Notes under the pieces: generated by a model | Seen by the model: only the letters and a program-made list of their open reading frames with translations | Database searches by the model: none | Told to the model about the DNA's origin: nothing | Program-made: the position numbers and the translations under genes | In this document: positions 19,379-27,398 of the stretch, one piece after another | Layout: every line of letters starts with the position of its first letter | Numbering within the stretch: the stretch's first letter is position 1 | Assembly (NCBI RefSeq): GCF_003160695.1 | Contig: NZ_QGDD01000002.1 | Span: 558,001-622,000 of the forward strand | Reading direction: 5' to 3' | DNA from: Nocardioides silvaticus | GTDB taxonomy: Bacteria > Actinomycetota > Actinomycetes > Propionibacteriales > Nocardioidaceae | Length of the DNA: 64,000 nt

Positions 19379-20251
19379 TTGCCGACGACCACCACCCACG
19401 AGCTCGCCGTCCCCGGGGCCGTCCTCACCTACGACGTGCACGCGCCGGACACGCCTGGAAACCACCGTCCGTTGATGGTCTTCGGGTCGCCGATGGGAGC
19501 CTCCGGGTTCGAGCAGCTGCTCCCGCACCTCGCCGACCGCACCGTCATCACCTACGACCCGCGGATGACCGAGCGGAGCACGCTCGACGACGACGGTGAG
19601 GTGTCGTACGAGAGCCACGCCGACGACGTGCACCGGGTGGTGGCGGCGACGGGTCTGGGCCCGGTCGACGTGTTCGCGTCGAGCGGGGGCGCCGTGGTGG
19701 CCCTGGTCTGGATCCTCGCCCACCACGACGAGATCGGCTCCGCCGTGCTCCACGAGCCGCCGCTGAGCGCGATCCTCGAGGACCGCGACGTGCTCGCGCG
19801 GATCAACAAGGACATCGTCGACACCTACGACCGCCTCGGTCAGGGCCCGGCGATGGCCAAGTTCATCCAGCTGGTGATGCATCAGGGCGTGTTCACCGAG
19901 GAGTTCCTCGAGCAGCCTGCTCCGCCACCCGAGCAGTTCGGCTTCTCCAGCGAGGACGACGGCAGCCGCGACGATGCGCTGCTCGGCCACAACATGCGGA
20001 TCGAGCCGTACGTCCCTGATGCCGCCGCGCTCCGCGCCTCCGGCGTGCGCATCGTGCCGGCGGTCGGGGCGACGAGCGGCGCCGGCATGCCGCGCCGCGG
20101 CGGGGAGGCCCTGGCCCGCCTGCTCGACGTCGACCCGGTCGAGATGCCCGGCGACCACGGTGGGTTCGTGGCCAACGAGTGGTCGCCCCAGAACGACCCG
20201 GCCGCGTTCGCCGTACGGCTGAAGGAGCTGCTCGACGCCGGGTCCGGCTGA
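19379..20251 (+). CDS. Alpha/beta hydrolase
   Basis: A 290-residue single-domain hydrolase. The nucleophile elbow is A-S-S-G-G around Ser102, an Ala-first variant of GxSxG. An Asp-His pair is provided near the C-terminus (GDHGGFVANEW). MVFGSPMGASGF near residue 35 is in the oxyanion-hole position. The start is TTG at 19379 with GGGAG 6 nt upstream, only 10 nt after helY, so it is probably the last gene of that operon. The substrate is unknown; haloperoxidase-like or esterase function is plausible. Confidence 0.8.
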   Translation: MPTTTTHELAVPGAVLTYDVHAPDTPGNHRPLMVFGSPMGASGFEQLLPHLADRTVITYDPRMTERSTLDDDGEVSYESHADDVHRVVAATGLGPVDVFASSGGAVVALVWILAHHDEIGSAVLHEPPLSAILEDRDVLARINKDIVDTYDRLGQGPAMAKFIQLVMHQGVFTEEFLEQPAPPPEQFGFSSEDDGSRDDALLGHNMRIEPYVPDAAALRASGVRIVPAVGATSGAGMPRRGGEALARLLDVDPVEMPGDHGGFVANEWSPQNDPAAFAVRLKELLDAGSG

Positions 20252-20252
20252 C

Positions 20253-21188
20253 TCAGCCGGTGAGGGTCGTGACCAGCCGCTCCGCAGCGCTGGTGAGGCC
20301 CCAGCGCTCGGCCAGCTCCACGACGGCGTCGGGATCCGCCGGTGTCCGCGGCAGCGCGAGCGCGTCGCCCCGGGGCAGGTGGAGGTCGCGGGCCACCGCG
20401 ACCACCTGGGGCGCGACGGCGAGGTAGTCGGCGGCGTCCTTGATCTTGAGCCGCGGCCCGGGAGCCAGGTCGCTGTCGGGGTCGGCAGCCGCAGCGAGCA
20501 GGCCGTCCATGTCGCCGAACCGCTGGAGCAGGGTCGCGGCGGTCTTCTCGCCGACGCCCTTGACCCCCGGGAGGCCGTCGGAGGCGTCGCCGCGGAGGGT
20601 CGCGAAGTCGGCGTACTGGCTCGCCTTCACCGCGTACTTGTCGAGGATCCACGCCTCGTCCACCCGCTCGTGCTTGCCCACGCCCTTGCCGATGTAGAGC
20701 ACCCGCACACCGGCGGCGTCGTCGACGAGCTGGAACAGGTCGCGATCGCCGGTGACCACGTCGACCGGCATGCCGGCGCCGGTGGCGAGGGTGCCGATCA
20801 CGTCGTCGGCCTCGTAGCCCGGTGCGCCGACGACCGCGATGCCGAAGGCGTCGAGCGCCTCACGGATGATCGGCACCTGGACCTCGAGCGGGTCGGGGAC
20901 CTCCTCGACGTCGGGCGCCCCGGCGACCGGCTCGACCACGCGGTGCGCCTTGTAGGTGGGGATCAGGTCGACCCGCCACTGCGGCCTCCAGTCCTCGTCC
21001 CAGCAGCAGGCCAGGTGGGTCGGCCGGTACTGCTCGACGAGGTAGGAGACGTAGCCGAGCATCCCGCGCACCGCGTTCACGTTGGTGCCGTCGGGGGACA
21101 GGATCTCCGGGGAACCGAAGAAGGCCCGGAAGTACATCGATGCGGAGTCCAGCAGGAGGAGGCGGCCGGCGCCCGGTGACGTGTCCAT
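20253..21188 (-). CDS. 5'-3' exonuclease (FEN-like, PolA N-terminal domain homolog)
   Basis: A 311-residue protein with the flap-endonuclease fold as a stand-alone gene. LLLLDSASMYFRAFFG is the first metal-binding block. GYEADDVIGTLA and VTGDRDLFQLV carry the acidic cluster. DGLPGVKGVGEKTAATLLQRFG is the helix-3-turn-helix DNA grip. It would remove RNA primers or 5' flaps. A homologous gene lies near helY in Mycobacterium (Rv2090). The ATG at 21188 has a leaderless -10 box. It is divergent from the Lrp gene. Confidence 0.9.
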   Translation of the reverse strand: MDTSPGAGRLLLLDSASMYFRAFFGSPEILSPDGTNVNAVRGMLGYVSYLVEQYRPTHLACCWDEDWRPQWRVDLIPTYKAHRVVEPVAGAPDVEEVPDPLEVQVPIIREALDAFGIAVVGAPGYEADDVIGTLATGAGMPVDVVTGDRDLFQLVDDAAGVRVLYIGKGVGKHERVDEAWILDKYAVKASQYADFATLRGDASDGLPGVKGVGEKTAATLLQRFGDMDGLLAAAADPDSDLAPGPRLKIKDAADYLAVAPQVVAVARDLHLPRGDALALPRTPADPDAVVELAERWGLTSAAERLVTTLTG

Positions 21189-21195
21189 CGCCCCG

Positions 21196-21201
21196 ATCGT
21201 A
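21196..21201 (-). promoter_or_regulatory. -10 box TACGAT of the exonuclease gene
   Basis: On the minus strand TACGAT is followed after 7 nt (CGGGGCG) by the ATG at 21188. It shares a 50-bp divergent region with the Lrp promoter. Confidence 0.45.
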
Positions 21202-21225
21202 GAGCCCCGGTCCGCCCGGATGCCC

Positions 21226-21231
21226 TAGTGT
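21226..21231 (+). promoter_or_regulatory. -10 box TAGTGT of the Lrp-family gene
   Basis: TAGTGT stands 7 nt before the GTG at 21239 and supports that codon over the GTG at 21230, which would overlap the box itself. Confidence 0.45.
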
Positions 21232-21238
21232 GGCCGCC

Positions 21239-21706
21239 GTGAGCCAGAGCAGCAGCTCGTCCGCCGTCGAGGCGATCGACCGTCAGATCCTCGAGCTGCT
21301 CGCCAAGGACGGCCGGATGTCCTACACCGACCTGGGCAAGGCGACCGGGCTCTCAACCTCCGCGGTCCACCAGCGCGTGAAGCGGCTCGAGCAGCGCGGC
21401 TTGATCCTCGGGTACGGCGCCACGGTCAACCACGCCGAGATCGGCCTCCCGCTCACCGCCTTCATCGCGATCAAGCCGTTCGACCCCTCCCAGCCCGACG
21501 ACACCCCCGAGCGGCTCGAGGGCCTGCCCGAGATCGAGTCCTGCTGGTCGGTCGCCGGCGAGGAGTCCTACGTCATCAAGGTGCGCTCGCACTCGCCCGC
21601 GGAGCTGGAGGACCTCCTGGCCCGGATCCGCGCGGTCGCGAGCGTCTCGACGCGCACGACGATCGTGCTGTCGACGTACTACGAGAACCGGCCGGTGACC
21701 GGCTGA
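21239..21706 (+). CDS. Lrp/AsnC family transcriptional regulator
   Basis: A 155-residue protein. The N-terminal helix-turn-helix is DRQILELLAKDGRMSYTDLGKATGLSTSAVHQRVKRLEQRG-like over residues 14-54. The C-terminal RAM (amino-acid-binding) domain includes the ESCWSVAGEESYVIKVR strand pair. It is convergent with kamA, ending 24 bp from it, beside a lysine catabolic locus, so a lysine-responsive regulator of the kam genes is the natural hypothesis. That is inferred from position and family only. Confidence 0.88.
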   Translation: MSQSSSSSAVEAIDRQILELLAKDGRMSYTDLGKATGLSTSAVHQRVKRLEQRGLILGYGATVNHAEIGLPLTAFIAIKPFDPSQPDDTPERLEGLPEIESCWSVAGEESYVIKVRSHSPAELEDLLARIRAVASVSTRTTIVLSTYYENRPVTG

Positions 21707-21730
21707 CAGCGGGTCGAGCCGGTCGAGAGC

Positions 21731-23197
21731 TCAGTAGGCCTGGAGCGCCGCCGTACGACGCGACGCCTCGGCGACCTCGGCGGCTCGCAGCGCGGTCTCG
21801 TCGAGGTCGGCGTGGGAGGCCCACCACGACTGACCGGTCGACGGCAGGGTGTGGATCGGGTCGTAGTACTCGTAGGTGCGCTGGAGCGCGTCGGCCTGCC
21901 CGGCCTCGATCGAGGTGAGGTAGTTCTTCGTCCAGTGGCTGATGCCGCGCTCGGTGTCGTAGTCGGCGAGCTGGTGCACCCAGCGCTTGCCGACGAACGG
22001 CACGTCGCACACGATGCGCGGCGTCGCGAAGCCCGGCAGGTAGCCCATGATCTGGTGCTGCAGGTGCTGGGCCTGCGCGACCGAGATCCGCCAGTGCTCG
22101 CTGTAGGGGATCAGGTCGCACATGTAGAAGTAGTAGGGCATGATCCGCGCGCCGTCGAGCAGCGCGAAGCACAGGTCGAGCAGTGCGTGCGGGTCGGCGT
22201 TGACCCCGTTGAGGATGACGCCCTGGTTGCGGACGTCGCGGACGCCGGCCTCGAGCAGCAGGCCCGTGGCCTCGGCGACGGCGGGTGTCACCGACTGGGC
22301 GTGGTTGGCGTGGGTGTGGATCGCGATCGAGACGCCGCGGCTCCGTGCCGTCCGGGCGACGCGGCCGACGCCCTCGACCACGTCGGGCTGCGACCAGTGC
22401 TGCGGCAGGCCGATGAGGGCCTTGGTCGCGAGCCGGATGTCGCGGATGTTGTCGATCTCGAGCAGCGAGTCCAGGAACGCCTCCAGACGGGGCCACGGCA
22501 TGTTGGCCACGTCGCCGCCGGAGACCACGACGTCGCGCACCGAGGGCGTGCGCCGGAGGTAGTCGAGCATGTCGGAGAGCCGGTCGTTCGGCTTGGCGAC
22601 GAACTTCAGCTTCTCCACGGTCGGCGTGGAGTTGCCGACCAGGTCCATCCGGGTGCAGTGACCGCAGTACTGCGGGCAGGTCGGGAGCAGCTCGGCGAGC
22701 ACCTTCGTCGGGTAGCGGTGGGTGAGGCCCTCGGCGACCCACATGTCGTGCTCGTGCAGCGAGTCGCGGGTGGCGTGCGGGTGCGACGGCCAGTCCGTGC
22801 GCCGGTCGGAGAACACGGGCAGCATGTAGTGGCGGATCGGGTCGGCGTAGAACGCGTCGGTCAGCGACCCTGGACCGGAGGGCACCACGTGCGGCACCAT
22901 CGTGTTGAGCATCTGCGGCGGCACCAGCATCGACATCGTGGCGCGCTCGGTCTGGTCGCGCTCGAGATCGGCGTAGAACCGCTCGTCGACCAAGTCGCCG
23001 AGCAGCTCGCGGAGCTGCTTGATGTTCTTGACGCAGTGGGCGCGCTGCCACTGCACCGAGGCCCAGTCCTCCGCGGTGACGTCCTTCCACCCGGGGAAGC
23101 GCGTCCAGTCCGGCTCCACCAGGTCCACCCGGGCATAGGGGTAGGGCTGGCCGGCGGGCTCGGAGATGCCTGCGGCGATCGACGTCTCGATGCTCAT
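21731..23197 (-). CDS. kamA: KamA family radical SAM enzyme, probable lysine 2,3-aminomutase
   Basis: A 488-residue radical SAM protein. The cluster motif CPQYCGHC has Cys174, Cys178 and Cys181. GGDVANMPWPRLEAFLDSL and the VATKALIG-type strands follow in the barrel. Asp361 (in YFYMCDLIPY) and Asp398 (in RIVCDVPFVGK) align with the two acidic residues that hold the lysine epsilon-amino group in clostridial enzymes. Lys404 is the likely PLP lysine. The PLP loop reads PFVGK where clostridial enzymes have PGGGGK. It converts L-lysine to L-beta-lysine and is divergent from kdd-kamDE-kal, which supports that substrate. Confidence 0.88.
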   Translation of the reverse strand: MSIETSIAAGISEPAGQPYPYARVDLVEPDWTRFPGWKDVTAEDWASVQWQRAHCVKNIKQLRELLGDLVDERFYADLERDQTERATMSMLVPPQMLNTMVPHVVPSGPGSLTDAFYADPIRHYMLPVFSDRRTDWPSHPHATRDSLHEHDMWVAEGLTHRYPTKVLAELLPTCPQYCGHCTRMDLVGNSTPTVEKLKFVAKPNDRLSDMLDYLRRTPSVRDVVVSGGDVANMPWPRLEAFLDSLLEIDNIRDIRLATKALIGLPQHWSQPDVVEGVGRVARTARSRGVSIAIHTHANHAQSVTPAVAEATGLLLEAGVRDVRNQGVILNGVNADPHALLDLCFALLDGARIMPYYFYMCDLIPYSEHWRISVAQAQHLQHQIMGYLPGFATPRIVCDVPFVGKRWVHQLADYDTERGISHWTKNYLTSIEAGQADALQRTYEYYDPIHTLPSTGQSWWASHADLDETALRAAEVAEASRRTAALQAY

Positions 23198-23204
23198 GTG
23201 TGCC

Positions 23205-23210
23205 AGACTA
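23205..23210 (-). promoter_or_regulatory. -10 box TAGTCT of kamA, leaderless
   Basis: On the minus strand TAGTCT is followed after GGCACAC by the kamA ATG at 23197. The 81-bp divergent region 23198-23278 must hold both kamA and kdd promoters and any Lrp operator. I found no strong dyad in it. Confidence 0.5.
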
Positions 23211-23278
23211 CGTGAAGATCCTCCGGTCGCAACATCGCCACACCGGATGATTTACGGCGCAACCATCTTGGAGGGACA

Positions 23279-24331
23279 TTGTCGACGGTGACGCAGCAGA
23301 GCGACCCGACCGGTCTGCACCGGGTCCGGGACGAGGCCCGGGTCCTGCCGCAGGCTGCGCGCAGGCTGGACACCCGCCGGGAGCTGTGGCCCGACGAGGT
23401 GCGGATCCGGGTCGAGCGGCTCAACCTCGACGCCGCGTCGTTCCGCCAGCTCGAGCACGAGCACGGGGGCGACGGGGGAGCGGTGCGCGACGCCGTCCTG
23501 GCGATCGTCGCCGACCGCGGCAAGATGCAGAACCCGGTCACCGGCTCCGGTGGAATGCTCATCGGGACGGTCGAGGAGGTCGGCCCGGAGTCGCCGCTCG
23601 GCCTGCAGGTCGGGCAGCGCGTCGCCACGCTGGTCTCGCTCACCCTCACGCCGCTGGTGATCACCGACGGCCTCGCCGGCTGGGACGGTCGCTCCGAGCA
23701 GGTTCCGGCCGAGGGCCACGCCATCCTCTTCGGCCGGTCGATCGCTGCGGTGCTGCCCGACGACCTGCCGACGGCTCTCAGCCTCGCGGTCATGGACGTG
23801 TGTGGTGCACCCGCGTTGACCTCCCGCGTCGTCGCGCAGTACGTCGAGGGCGGCTCGACCCCGACCGTCGCCGTCATCGGCGGAGGCGGGAAGTCCGGGT
23901 CGCTCGCGCTCGCCGCCGCCCGCGCCGCCGGCGCCGGCCGCCTCGTCGGCGTGGTGCCCACCGAGCGCGAGGCCGCCGCCCTGGAGCGGTCGGGGCTCGC
24001 GGACACCGTGGTCGTCACCGATGCCCGCGACCCGATCGGGCTCCGTGACGCGGTGACCGCGACCGGCGGCCCGGCCGACGTGACCGTGGTCTGTGTCGAC
24101 GTGCCGGGCTGTGAGGGCGGGGCGATCCTCGCGACCGCGCAGGGCGGCACCGTCATCTTCTTCTCGATGGCCACCTCGTTCTCCGCTGCGGCGCTGGGAG
24201 CCGAGGGCGTGGCCGCCGACATCACGATGCTCGTCGGCAACGGCTACGTGCCCGGCCACGCCGACCTCGCGCTCGACCTGCTGCGGTCCGACCATGGCGT
24301 CCGGTCGCTGTTCGAGGAGCGGCTCTCATGA
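23279..24331 (+). CDS. kdd: Kdd, L-erythro-3,5-diaminohexanoate dehydrogenase
   Basis: A 350-residue NAD(P)-dependent dehydrogenase that oxidatively deaminates 3,5-diaminohexanoate to 5-amino-3-oxohexanoate. Family hallmarks are the N-terminal GLHRVRDEARVLPQAARRLD block, NPVTGSGGMLIGTV (substrate loop) and the Rossmann motif VAVIGGGGKSGSLAL near residue 200. The start is TTG at 23279 with GGAGGG 4 nt upstream; a GTG three codons later is possible. Its stop overlaps kamD by four bases. Identification rests on the motifs plus the complete gene context. Confidence 0.9.
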   Translation: MSTVTQQSDPTGLHRVRDEARVLPQAARRLDTRRELWPDEVRIRVERLNLDAASFRQLEHEHGGDGGAVRDAVLAIVADRGKMQNPVTGSGGMLIGTVEEVGPESPLGLQVGQRVATLVSLTLTPLVITDGLAGWDGRSEQVPAEGHAILFGRSIAAVLPDDLPTALSLAVMDVCGAPALTSRVVAQYVEGGSTPTVAVIGGGGKSGSLALAAARAAGAGRLVGVVPTEREAAALERSGLADTVVVTDARDPIGLRDAVTATGGPADVTVVCVDVPGCEGGAILATAQGGTVIFFSMATSFSAAALGAEGVAADITMLVGNGYVPGHADLALDLLRSDHGVRSLFEERLS

Positions 24332-25896
24332 GCCGGACCCACGCGAAGCTGGACCTGGACCCGGTCACCGTCCGGAAGGCCCGGTCGCTGGCCCGCAAGG
24401 CGGGCCGCCCGATCGTGCGGCTGGCGCAGCAGCACACCACGGTCTCCGTGGAGCGGGCCACGTTGCGGCTGGCCGGGCTGAGCGGTGCGGACGGCGAGGG
24501 CACGCCGTGGGCGAACCGGCTGCTCGACGCCGTACGCGCCGACGTCGGTCTCGAGCACGGCGCGGCGCTGCCGGTGTGGGACGCCCTTGCCCGCGGGGAG
24601 GCCGAGGACCTGGTGACGCTCGCCCAGAAGGCGTCCGCCGGCTCGGTCCGGTTCGAGGTGCCCGAGGGCGTCCGCGCCCGACGGGCCCGGGCAGCCAGCC
24701 GGCGACAGGTCGGCGCAGGGATCAAGCAGGTCGACCGGCGTCGCGCCGAGCGCGACCGCCTCGTCAAGCGGCACGGGGACGCCCCGCGCCAGCCGTGGAT
24801 CTACCTGATCGTCGCCACCGGCGACATCTACGAGGACATCCCGCAGGCCCAGCAGGCCGCGCGTGAGGGCGCCGACGTCATCGCCGTGATCCGGTCCACG
24901 GGCCAGAGCCTGCTCGACTTCGTCCCCGAGGGGGCGACGCGGGAGGGGTTCGCCGGCACCTACGCCACCCAGGAGAACTTCCGCCTGATGCGGGCCGCGC
25001 TCGACGAGTCGAGCAAGGAGCTGGGTCGCTACGTCCGCCTCACCAACTACGCCAGCGGCCTCTGCATGCCCGAGATCGCCGCGCTGGCGGGGCTCGAGCG
25101 GCTCGACATGATGCTCAACGACTCGATGTACGGGATCCTGTTCCGCGACATCAACCCGGTCCGCACCTTCGTCGACCAGCGGTTCAGCCGGCAGGTCCAC
25201 GCCCGCGCCGGGATCATCATCAACACCGGCGAGGACAACTACCTCACCACCGCCGACGCCGTCGAGGCCGCGCACACGGTCACCACCAGCCAGCTCCTCA
25301 ACGAGTACTTCGCCAAGGAGGCCGGCCTCGAGGACTGGCAGCTCGGCCTGGGCCACGCGTTCGAGATCGACCCGTCGGTGCCCGAGTCGTTCCGCCTCGA
25401 GCTCGCGCACGCGCTGCTCGCCCGCGAGCTGTTCCCGAAGGCCCCGCTGAAGTGGATGCCGCCGACCCGCCACATGACCGGCGACGTCTTCCGGGGCTAC
25501 CTCCTCGACGGCTTCTTCAACCTGGTCGGCGCCATGACCGGGCAGGGCATCCTGCTGGTCGGGATGATGACCGAGGCGGTGGTCACGCCGTGGCTCTCCG
25601 ACCGCGACCTGGCACTGCAGAACGTCCGCTACGTCCTCGACGCGGCCGGCGGCCTGCGCGAGGACTTCCACCCCGCCCCGGACGGCCTCATCGCCAACCG
25701 CGCCCGGCAGGTGCTGGGGGAGACGATCGACCTGCTCGACAAGATCGCCGACGAGGGGCTGCTCGACGCCATCGCCGACGGCACCTTCGGCCTGATGCGG
25801 CGTCCTGCCGACGGGGGCCGCGGCCTGGAAGGCGTCGCCCGCAAGGCCGACGACTACTACAACCCGGCCTCGGAGATCCTGGAGGAGGCGACGTGA
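24328..25896 (+). CDS. kamD: KamD, beta-lysine 5,6-aminomutase alpha subunit
   Basis: The 522-residue TIM-barrel subunit of the adenosylcobalamin- and PLP-dependent mutase that moves the epsilon amino group of beta-lysine to C5. Recognisable blocks are PWIYLIVATGDIYEDIPQAQ, VIRSTGQSLLDFVPEGAT, and INTGEDNYLTTADAVEAAHTV-like segments, together with KWMPPTRHMTGD near residue 375. The length matches the clostridial subunit. The ATG at 24328 overlaps the kdd stop (ATGA) and its own stop overlaps kamE (GTGA). Confidence 0.94.
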   Translation: MSRTHAKLDLDPVTVRKARSLARKAGRPIVRLAQQHTTVSVERATLRLAGLSGADGEGTPWANRLLDAVRADVGLEHGAALPVWDALARGEAEDLVTLAQKASAGSVRFEVPEGVRARRARAASRRQVGAGIKQVDRRRAERDRLVKRHGDAPRQPWIYLIVATGDIYEDIPQAQQAAREGADVIAVIRSTGQSLLDFVPEGATREGFAGTYATQENFRLMRAALDESSKELGRYVRLTNYASGLCMPEIAALAGLERLDMMLNDSMYGILFRDINPVRTFVDQRFSRQVHARAGIIINTGEDNYLTTADAVEAAHTVTTSQLLNEYFAKEAGLEDWQLGLGHAFEIDPSVPESFRLELAHALLARELFPKAPLKWMPPTRHMTGDVFRGYLLDGFFNLVGAMTGQGILLVGMMTEAVVTPWLSDRDLALQNVRYVLDAAGGLREDFHPAPDGLIANRARQVLGETIDLLDKIADEGLLDAIADGTFGLMRRPADGGRGLEGVARKADDYYNPASEILEEAT

Positions 25897-26621
25897 GCCA
25901 GATCGTCCGCCCGTACGGCGACACCACCGGCGACGGCATGGTGCAGCTCAGCTTCACCCTCCCGATCTCGCACTCCAAGCGCGCCGAGGGGGCCGCCCAG
26001 CAGCTGGCCACCAAGATGGGCATGGACCCCGCGCTCGTCGTCCACGCCAAGCCGATGGGGCCCGACTTCACGTTCTTCGTCGTCTACGGCCGGGTGAACC
26101 ACCTCGTCGACGTCGACGCGGTCGAGGTGGTCGAGCGCGACTACCCGCTGCTGACCCCCAAGGAGGTCAACGCCTCGATCAAGCGGGCCCTGCGTCGGCG
26201 GCTCGTCGTCATCGGCGCGTGCATCGGCACCGACGCCCACACCGTCGGCATCGACGCAATCCTCAACATCAAGGGTTTCGCGGGGGAGAAGGGGCTCGAG
26301 TACTACCGCGAGATCAAGGTGGTGAACCTCGGCGCCCAGGTCTCCGTGCCGCAGCTGGTCGACCGCGCGGTCGACGAGCGCGCCGATGCCGTCCTCGTCT
26401 CCCAGGTGGTCACGCAGCGCGACGCCCACCTCCTCAACACCCGCGAGATGTCGGCCGCGTTCGGCGAGGCGTTCCCCGCGGAGCGGAAGCCGCTCCTCGT
26501 CGTCGGCGGGCCGCGGTTCGACGAGGCGATGGCGGGAGAGCTCGGCGTCGACCGGATCTTCGGCCGCGGCACGACGCCTGGCGAGGTCGCCAGCTACCTG
26601 GTCCATAAGGTGGCTTCGTGA
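25893..26621 (+). CDS. kamE: KamE, beta-lysine 5,6-aminomutase beta subunit
   Basis: The 242-residue B12-binding subunit. The base-off cobalamin motif D-A-H-T-V-G covers residues 114-119, with His116 as axial ligand. Lys127 in NIKG is the expected PLP-binding lysine. The His-to-Lys spacing of 11 equals that of the clostridial enzyme (His133/Lys144). The N-terminal 100 residues form the dimerisation domain. The start is GTG at 25893, in a four-base overlap with kamD. The organism therefore needs cobalamin for this pathway. Confidence 0.94.
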   Translation: MSQIVRPYGDTTGDGMVQLSFTLPISHSKRAEGAAQQLATKMGMDPALVVHAKPMGPDFTFFVVYGRVNHLVDVDAVEVVERDYPLLTPKEVNASIKRALRRRLVVIGACIGTDAHTVGIDAILNIKGFAGEKGLEYYREIKVVNLGAQVSVPQLVDRAVDERADAVLVSQVVTQRDAHLLNTREMSAAFGEAFPAERKPLLVVGGPRFDEAMAGELGVDRIFGRGTTPGEVASYLVHKVAS

Positions 26622-27001
26622 CCGCCACTGTCGGGGCCAGGGCGACCCAGCGTCGCTACGTGCCCTACTCGCACGCCCATTACGCCGGCAACCTGGTCGA
26701 CGGCGCCTACGGGCTCGGCCTGTTCGGCGACGTGGCCACGGAGCTCTGCATCCTCACCGACGGCGACGAGGGCCTGTTCGCGTCGTACGACGACGTGCAA
26801 TTCCAGGCGCCCGTGCGCGCCGGCGACGTCGTCGAGGCCACTGCCGAGCTGGTGCGGGTCGGCACCCGGTCACGGGTCATGGCCTTCACCCTGACCGTCG
26901 TCGCGCGCGGGGCGGCGACCGACGAGCGCCCGGGCGCCGCCGCGGTCCTCGACCCACCGATCGTCGCCACCACCGCGACCGGCACCGTCGTCGTCCCGTA
27001 G
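26618..27001 (+). CDS. kal: Kal, 3-aminobutyryl-CoA ammonia lyase (hotdog fold)
   Basis: A 127-residue hotdog-fold protein. The diagnostic stretch [11 protein letters not shown], then [27 protein letters not shown], then AGDVVEA is the Kal signature. The reaction eliminates ammonia from L-3-aminobutyryl-CoA to crotonyl-CoA, the late step of lysine fermentation. The GTG at 26618 overlaps the kamE stop by four bases, so it closes a four-gene translationally coupled operon. The cleavage enzyme Kce that normally makes its substrate is not in this window. Confidence 0.9.
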   Translation: MTATVGARATQRRYVPYSHAHYAGNLVDGAYGLGLFGDVATELCILTDGDEGLFASYDDVQFQAPVRAGDVVEATAELVRVGTRSRVMAFTLTVVARGAATDERPGAAAVLDPPIVATTATGTVVVP

Positions 27002-27033
27002 TGGGCTCGAGCGGCGCGTCAGGTGCCGACACG

Positions 27034-27067
27034 CCGGAAAGTGCGGGGTTTTTCCAGAATTTTCCGG
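27034..27067 (+). terminator. Possible terminator or structured 3' end after kal
   Basis: CCGGAAA at 27034-27040 pairs with TTTCCGG at 27061-27067 across a T-rich interior. It starts 32 nt after the kal stop. There is no clean U-run after the stem, so factor-independent termination is uncertain. Confidence 0.3.
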
Positions 27068-27083
27068 GTCCCAGGACCCCGCT

Positions 27084-27117
27084 CTGACCTGCACCTTCGC
27101 GTATCCGCGCAGGTCAG
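27084..27117. repeat. Inverted repeat CTGACCTGC/GCAGGTCAG
   Basis: Perfect 9-bp arms at 27084-27092 and 27109-27117 with a 16-nt loop that itself holds CGCG-TATC-CGCG. The 12-mer TCTGACCTGCAC here recurs at 44165-44176. Confidence 0.5.
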
Positions 27118-27322
27118 GAGCCGGTTGACACCCCGCCACTCGCTCGCCAAAGTACCGACCGTTGCTCGTGCAGGTCGTGACAGGCGGACCGACGTCCGAG
27201 TGGCCGAAGACGGGGGTGTAGCGCCAACACCTCTGATCACGGTTCGCGGAGGTCGGTTCGCTCCACGAGAGCGACGCGGAAGGGTCGCTGTCTCCCTAGA
27301 CAACATCCCGGTGCCGGCAGCC

Positions 27323-27359
27323 GGTCGGTGGTCGGGGTGGTCCGAAGGCGACACCGACC
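27323..27359. repeat. Inverted repeat GGTCGGTG/CACCGACC
   Basis: Perfect 8-bp arms at 27323-27330 and 27352-27359 separated by 21 nt, ending 27 nt before the lnt -10 box. Confidence 0.45.
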
Positions 27360-27386
27360 CTTCCGTTCATCCTGACCAGCGATCAC

Positions 27387-27392
27387 TAGGCT
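27387..27392 (+). promoter_or_regulatory. -10 box TAGGCT of lnt, leaderless
   Basis: TAGGCT then GATCAC then the GTG at 27399. The spacing leaves no room for a ribosome binding site. Confidence 0.6.
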
Positions 27393-27398
27393 GATCAC

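Larger units (their letters stand above)
27002..27398 (+). other. 397-bp non-coding gap rich in inverted repeats
   Basis: No convincing ORF fits here. It contains dyads at 27034-27067 (CCGGAAA/TTTCCGG), 27066-27079 (GGGTCC-CA-GGACCC), 27084-27117 (CTGACCTGC/GCAGGTCAG) and 27323-27359 (GGTCGGTG/CACCGACC). AGCGAC/GTCGCT and GGTGT/ACACC arms lie between them. A possible promoter is TTGACA at 27125-27130 with AAAGTA 18 nt on. The first dyads may end the kal transcript. The rest could be a small RNA or a regulatory region; I see no known RNA family. Confidence 0.4.
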
